Shown piece by piece: positions 58,776-64,000 of a stretch of 64,000 bases of DNA. The DNA lies in the NCBI GenBank assembly GCA_017506865.1, contig JAFCMP010000312.1, positions 744,001 through 808,000 on the forward strand. The letters run 5' to 3'. The DNA comes from Tribonema minus (lineage: Eukaryota; Sar; Xanthophyceae; Tribonematales; Tribonemataceae). A program made the position numbers and the translations under genes. Position 1 is the first letter of the stretch. Each line of letters starts with the position of its first letter. The notes below the pieces were generated by a model. It had not been told where the DNA came from. It searched no databases and saw only the letters and a program-made list of their open reading frames with translations.

Positions 58776-60105
58776 TATAGTAAAGGACATGAGATGTGAA
58801 ATGCAGATTGCCAGCCTTTTAGTGCTGCATACTCTGCAGGAAATTAGCAATGCTACCATCATGCGAGACGTACGTCACGGTGTTTCTCAAGAACAACGCA
58901 CACATGTGAACATCATGCCGCGCGGCGCTTTGCTTACCTTGGCCACGGTATCCTAGCTCTGGAGTGCAATCTCATCACACATCACACTCTAATGAACCAA
59001 CGACCACCTGTAGATGGGTGATTGATTGGAGGCAGTGCGCACAACGAGAGCACTGAGAGAAGGGTGGGCATGAGAGTAGGAATGAAACAAGGAGTGGTGA
59101 TGCAAGTGGTCAGTGAGTGACTGGTTGGCAAGTGCAATCGAGGAAAGGCATAGGGGTGGTTGGCAGGGGGGAACGGGGGATAGAGAGGAAAGGCACAGAC
59201 AGGTGTGCAAGGTGGTTGACACTACATCGTTGAGGTTGACCAGGAGGTGTGTGTGCCATGTATGCATGGTGATGGAATGGAGGATGGTGGAAGGGGGTAG
59301 GTAGTGGAGTGTAGGGGGATGTTGGATGAGTCGGGTGCCGGTAGCGCAAGCGCTAACCAGCCGGCAAAAAATTGTGTGTGAGAGATACAGACGAGCTGCA
59401 TTCTATCTGCTTTACAGCACCGTATCGCCGAAGCGAAGTGGACTGGCCTGCTCCACAGATGGGCAGTGTTCTGCTTGATCAACACCAGCGCCCACACCAG
59501 GTAAGTATGATCGTCGTTGGTGTGTGGAGGTCAGGGTGACCTCGAAAGCATAACCACTCGCAAAACAAGAGCCACTCTGCGTCCGCGCGCCGCGCGCAAC
59601 ATCTGAAGCCCAGCTATGCATGCATGCATGCGTGCCTTGCTCTGCGGTGTTCACCTCTCATCCTTCATGATCTCACAAGAGATCTCTCTGCCTGCACTGC
59701 ACGCCTCTTTCAGACTCCTTGGGCGATGTCTTTCGGCAACTTGCCTGGGTTTTTTCAAGGATCTGCGTGTTCGTTGGCATGACCTGTCGTATACACAAGC
59801 TGCCAATTGAATGTTGCACACTTGCTTGCATTTATGATAATGCAGACACAGCCAGCTTCTCAGCGTCGACATACCGAGAACACACAGAATCTGGAGTACA
59901 GCCAGCAAAACACACGCAGGGAAAAGCTGACTGTAACGGATTGATGTCAGCAAAGTGGTCACGCACGAGCAAACGAGCAGAAGCGTTAATCGGTCGGCTG
60001 TAGAGGCCAGACACAGCACGCGCGCACACAGCCACACACATTTCTATCGGTGGGGGGTTGAAGTTGAAGTTCAAGGCAACGCGAGAGAAAGCGAAGTGAA
60101 AGCGA

Positions 60106-60615
60106 ATGTGTGAAGAAGCCCGCCATGCAGTGAACGAGGCGATGGCTGCGAAGACTCATCCACAGACCACGGCGTTCCGCAAAAGGTCCTTCGACTCTGT
60201 CAGTAACTTTCATTACATGAGCTCGACAAATCGTATCGCGGCTGTTGAGGACGAATATTTGCGGATCGTATCATTGAGGTGCATGAGCGTCTTGTTCGGA
60301 AGTCGCACTCTTTCCATTCATACGTCCATCCATACGACCAGCTTAGCAAACGCCCCTTGGAGCGAACATTCATGTCCAACAGCAACGAGAAGGAGTCCGC
60401 GCGAGAGCAAAGAAGCTCATTTGTGCCATGTTCATTTATGCTTTCGGAGACACTGGCAGGATGGCAGATCGGTACGTAAGAGGTTTCTGCCAAAGTGGCA
60501 GCTGGATACTTATGAATTTGTTGACACGCACACGGCAGTGCTGGAGACTGACGCGCCTGCTACAGACGACGCCACACAACACAAAGATGACGTAGAGGGA
60601 TGTGGCACGCACTGA
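60106..60615 (+). CDS. Hypothetical open frame, 169 codons
   Basis: A single uninterrupted frame with a start Met, ending in TGA, and a mixed, non-repetitive composition; the C-terminus is acidic (DDATQHKDDVEG). No domain, splice context or homologue is recognised, and other frames of the same stretch also look plausible (KSHSFHSYVHPYDQL). It may be chance or decayed transposon sequence. Confidence 0.2.
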   Translation: MCEEARHAVNEAMAAKTHPQTTAFRKRSFDSVSNFHYMSSTNRIAAVEDEYLRIVSLRCMSVLFGSRTLSIHTSIHTTSLANAPWSEHSCPTATRRSPRESKEAHLCHVHLCFRRHWQDGRSVRKRFLPKWQLDTYEFVDTHTAVLETDAPATDDATQHKDDVEGCGTH

Positions 60616-61096
60616 AGCATATGCTGATCGACGGAAAGCGCAGCTCTCCGTGAGACCTTGTGTACTATGACGCTCTCAATAGCCACGCGCGCTACGGCAT
60701 ACTCAGGGAACACATCGCATGATTTGACACATACACGAATGGGCCGGTTCTGGCACTGCTCTCTCAGCCAGCAGCGAGCAGCCCCCCCACAGAGTGCAGC
60801 AAGTACAAGAACTTGAGTTCGGACAGCCCTGCTGCCCTCTAGAGCAACTCCGCCTGCTCTCTGGCGCCCTTGTCAGCACCCAACCATAGGGGGATGTGTA
60901 GCCTTCCGCTGCAGCTGCCCATCACACTGCAGACACCTGCTGCCATATCTTCGTCGCGACGCTCAACCTCCGAGCACTGCTCTTACAGACCGGTTTCTGC
61001 GTGGGGGACAGTGTGCACTGGCAGCCACGCAGGCCCTGCTGCTGCTGGTGCAGGACAAGGAGTGGCCGCACAACACACTTCCGTCTACTTCAAGTC

Positions 61097-64000
61097 TCAT
61101 GTGAACTTGTAGTCAACGATCTTGCCGGCGTTGACACGGCCATCGCCGTAGCGTGCGTCTGTGCCGTGCCTGCCGATGTCGTCGGCAGTGTCCTGCAGGA
61201 GGGCAGGTATGCAGACACAAAACATAAAGTTGGTATGTGCTTCGTGTCCACCCGCATGGGGGTGCAGAACCCCTATGAAGAAGTCGTAACTTCAGGTAAA
61301 AGTGAATTGAGTTTTGGGCTCAGCGAAAAGCTCAGCAGCAGAAGTGGTGGTCAACGCGCTTGTTGCATCATGAGTGAGTGCCACTGCTGGGCGCGACGCA
61401 TCAGGCTAGGCTAGCGACATCTCAATCACATACGCTATGAAGAAAACAGCGCACGGGGCCGCAGTGCTTGATTGAGCGCTGCCTCTAGAGTACTCAAGAA
61501 GTGCTTTTCGCAGGTGCGCAACAAGTTTTTGCGCCCGCTTCATGTACTAGTAGAGCCCAATCACAAGTTCGACAATAAACAGCATTAGTATCGTGGTGCG
61601 CAGTCAGCACATTGCTGTTGGTGCCCGTGTCAACCGCCAAGTATCTCAGCGTGGCGCCTGCGCACTGCTGCACCCGTTGCAGCGCTCACCTCAGTGCGAT
61701 GCCTGCGCAGTACTTATTCACGCGCGTGGGGTAGATGCGGTGCCCTTGCCTTCACTATCGTAACCCTCTTCCTGACCGTCAGACTACGTACACGGTATAT
61801 TTTCTAAAAGTAATACCCTAACCAAAAAAGTTATCTCGACAATGGACGCCTTGAAAGTCCTGTAGCTGTAGCGCACTTCTAGCATCACTCACCTTACCTG
61901 TGGCGCTTCTAGTATGCTCGCGGGGGAGTGGCGGCGTGCGGCCCTCAACATATCACCTTTAACGAACCACTATCACGTAAACAAACGAACAGTTCACACC
62001 GCCTACCCACAGCGCTTCTAGCACGAAGCTGAAATTAACCATCATGGCCCAACCTATAGCAATTTAAGCATGCAATGCCATGCATGCAGACAAGCAACGT
62101 CACGACTTCAACATCTCAAATCCAAACCCCACACCAAACCCGTACCATCATTTAGCTACCTCAAAGTATCGTTGAGAGTGCGCAATGGTCGAGGTGTCCC
62201 CACCTGCAACGCCTCTAGCACACGCGCGGGAGACAGGCGGCGCCCCGCCTTGGACATCATGAGCGCGACGACACCGGTCGCGTACGGCGCCGACGCGCTA
62301 GTGCCGGCGGACCAGGAGTAGTAGTAGCCCAGCCCGTCTGCGTAACAGCACGCGCCTGCACAGATTCGTTGAATGAGCAGGGGTCGGACGTTAGTCACAA
62401 TGAGAACAGAGCGCGACAAGGAGGGCTGCTGTGGCGCTCCTGCCTGCACGCCATGCGCTAGTGCTGGCTCAGGGGTGCAGCATTTGGGGCGGAGTGTCAC
62501 TTTGAGAATGTCGTGGCAAGAACAGGCACTGTTGCGCTAGTGCCAGTGGACCACCAGTAGTAGTAGCCCAGCCCGTCCGCGTAACAGCATGCTTCTGCAC
62601 AGGCGCAGATGCATTGAATGAGCAGAGGTGAAATGTTAGAAGGTCACGATGAGGAGTAACAAGGAGGGCTGCTGTTGCGCTCGTGCCTGCACCCCATGCT
62701 CTACATAGCAGTAGCTCAGGGGCGCAGCAAAGGGGGAGTGTCACTCTGAAACTGCCGAGGCAAGAAAAGGCGCTGTTGTACTAGTGCCGGCGGACTAGGA
62801 GTAGTAGCCCAGCCCGTCCGCGTAATTGCACGCGCCTGCACAGGCGCAGATGCGCCAGATGAGCAGGGGTGGAATGTTAGAGAGTCACGATGAGGAGTGA
62901 CAAGGAGGGCCGCTGTAGCGCTCGTGCCTGCACGTCATGCGCCAAAGGTAGCCCAGGGGTGCAACATAGGGGCGGGCTGAGTGTCTTTTTTTAGCGCAGC
63001 GCGACAAGAAAATACGCTGATGCACTAGTGCCAGCGGAACAGGAGTAGAGTAGCAGCCCAGCCTGTCCGCGTAACAGCAGGCGACTGCGCAGGCGTGGAT
63101 GCATCGAATGGGCGAATGTGGGGGTATTAGGACCGCAGTCATTGCAATGAGTGAACAAAGGGGGGGGGGGGGGGGTTGACTAGGGGGGATGCTGATGTAC
63201 TTGTGCCTACGCACCATGAGTTGTTGATTGCGTAGCCCAGCAATCAGCATAGGGGCACAGAAGCAAGCTCCACTTGAAGTACCACGTCAGCACGCCTCAC
63301 CGAACACCCAGTCGAGGACGGCGCAGGACACGGTCAGCGGCGGCTGGCCGGGCTCTGAGCACTGTGCCGTATTGTGCACTTCAAGTACATATTTACTTGA
63401 AGTTCGCATCAGCACCCCTCACCGAACACCCAGTCGAGGATGGCGCAGGATACGCCTGGCCGGGCGCTGAGCACTGCGCCGTATTGTGCACTTCAAGTAC
63501 ACCTTCACTTGAAGTACCACATCACTTCAAGTACATCTTTACTTGAAGTACCGCGTCAGCACGCCTCACCCAACACCCAGTCGAAGACACGGTCAGCGCC
63601 GGCTGGCCGGGAGCTGAGCACTGCGCAGCATGTGCACGTCAAGTACATATTTACTTGAATTATCGCATCAGCGCGCCTCACCGAACACCCAGTCAAGGAC
63701 GGCGCACGACACAGTCAGCGCTGGCTGGCCGGGAGCTGAGCACTGCGCCGTGTTGTGCTCGAGCGCCGCCCTGGTGTTGCCGCCGGGGGCCGCAAAGTTG
63801 ATGACGGACGAGCCGTAGTTGGAGTACGGCGCGAAGCGGTCGAAGGCGGTGTGGTCGGGGTCCTCGCCCCACAGGTACGGGCCGGTGGCGCTGCGCGGCA
63901 GCGGGTGAGTGCGAGTAGAGTCAAAGTCAGAGGGGAGTCCGCAAGGGCTCTGACGGCGCTGTGATAGACAACAACCTGAAGTCCCAATGCATCAAGACCT
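61097..64000 (-). CDS. Subtilisin-like serine protease (peptidase S8), C-terminal exons, partial
   Basis: Minus-strand exons: 63890-63682, 62355-62204 and 61192-61097 (TGA). Phases (1, then 0) agree. The first exon visible reads YSNYGSSVINFAAPGGNTR, the beta-strand region before the active site in subtilases. The second carries the catalytic Ser motif SWSAGTSASAPYATGVVALM, with GTSxxAP as in family S8, followed by a helix (LSPARVLEALQ). The last reads DARYGDGRVNAGKIVDYKFT, the usual GxGxxNA end. The Asp and His residues and any signal or propeptide lie beyond the right edge; 63891-64000 is intron. Cys residues before the Ser (QCSAPG, VSCAVL, ACCYADG) suggest a disulfide-bonded, secreted enzyme. 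Both larger exons carry decoy arrays. Confidence 0.85.
62515..63095 (-). repeat. Three decoy copies of the subtilase Ser-exon start and acceptor
   Basis: On the plus strand the real edge contains GTAGTAGTAGCCCAGCCCGT then GCGCCTGCACAG. Copies occur at about 62525-62605, 62770-62845 and 63015-63090, spacing about 245 bp. They stop within the exon before the catalytic motif is complete, so they cannot encode active sites. Confidence 0.9.
63285..63640 (-). repeat. Three decoy copies of the subtilase upstream exon end and donor
   Basis: GCCTCACCGAACACCCAGTC (plus strand) marks the real donor at 63676-63695. Copies lie at about 63294, 63416 and 63565. Each unit also carries GGCTGGCCGGG..TGAGCACTG and a pair of inverted words ACTTCAAGTA / TACTTGAAGT. 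Confidence 0.95.

Larger units (their letters stand above)
57465..61096. other. Intergenic region between convergent deaminase and subtilase genes
   Basis: Holds both 3' UTRs, the tandem duplication at 58430-58775, a GT/GA-rich plain at 59000-59330 and an isolated open frame at 60106-60615. No RNA gene was seen. Confidence 0.5.

Noticed and set aside
62515..63095. A tandem family of subtilase genes
   Set aside because: Copies contain only the exon edge and acceptor, lack the GTSxxAP motif in full, and no other exons are duplicated with them.
63285..63695. CRISPR-like regularly spaced repeats
   Set aside because: The repeats are copies of a subtilase exon end with its donor in a eukaryotic intron; spacers are not unique and no cas genes are present.

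Overview
This 64-kb window looks like nuclear DNA from an intron-rich eukaryote, most likely an alga or related protist. It is GC-rich, has long CAG/CTG and GCC tracts, interstitial TTAGGG arrays, spliceosomal introns (GT-AG, and two apparent GC-AG), and proteins full of Ala/Gly/Ser low complexity. A stramenopile alga is my guess; the sequence does not settle it. There are no bacterial-style operons, and I saw no tRNA, rRNA or CRISPR array.

Five multi-exon genes can be assembled by hand from splice sites, reading phase and protein motifs. (1) Minus strand, 18123 to 8513: a 293-aa secreted protein of unknown family, five exons. (2) Minus strand, 31765 to 20315: a protein kinase of at least 690 aa with nine recognised exons. 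(3) Plus strand, 32273 to 44637: a roughly 2008-aa Ulp1/SENP-type SUMO protease, nine exons. It is divergent from the kinase across 507 bp. (4) Plus strand, 48489 to 57464: an adenosine/N6-methyl-AMP deaminase-like enzyme, 500 aa in nine exons. (5) Minus strand, from beyond the right edge to 61097: the C-terminal part of a subtilisin-like (S8) protease. Minor coding candidates lie at 2617-3261, 7755-8279 and 60106-60615.

The left 18 kb also holds debris of a non-LTR-retrotransposon-like family sharing one 3' end (a partial ORF at 1-507 and fragments near 9.9, 12.0, 15.2, 15.7 and 17.2-17.8 kb), an 830-bp direct repeat at 5.7-7.2 kb, and simple repeats. A 657-bp foldback DNA element with about 120-bp terminal inverted repeats and a 5-bp target duplication (AGCAT) sits in the last kinase intron at 21433-22089.

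The most striking feature is shared by all five genes. The introns contain tandem, degenerate copies of the neighbouring exon edge together with its splice site. Copies upstream of an exon repeat its acceptor and first tens of bases; copies downstream repeat its last tens of bases and donor. I count at least fourteen exon edges affected, with two to seven copies each. A short intronic word, TTGAAGT/ACTTCAA, recurs just after many donors and inside these duplicated units. Together these suggest splice-junction-centred tandem duplication as a genome-wide process that creates decoy splice sites. I have not seen this described as a system.
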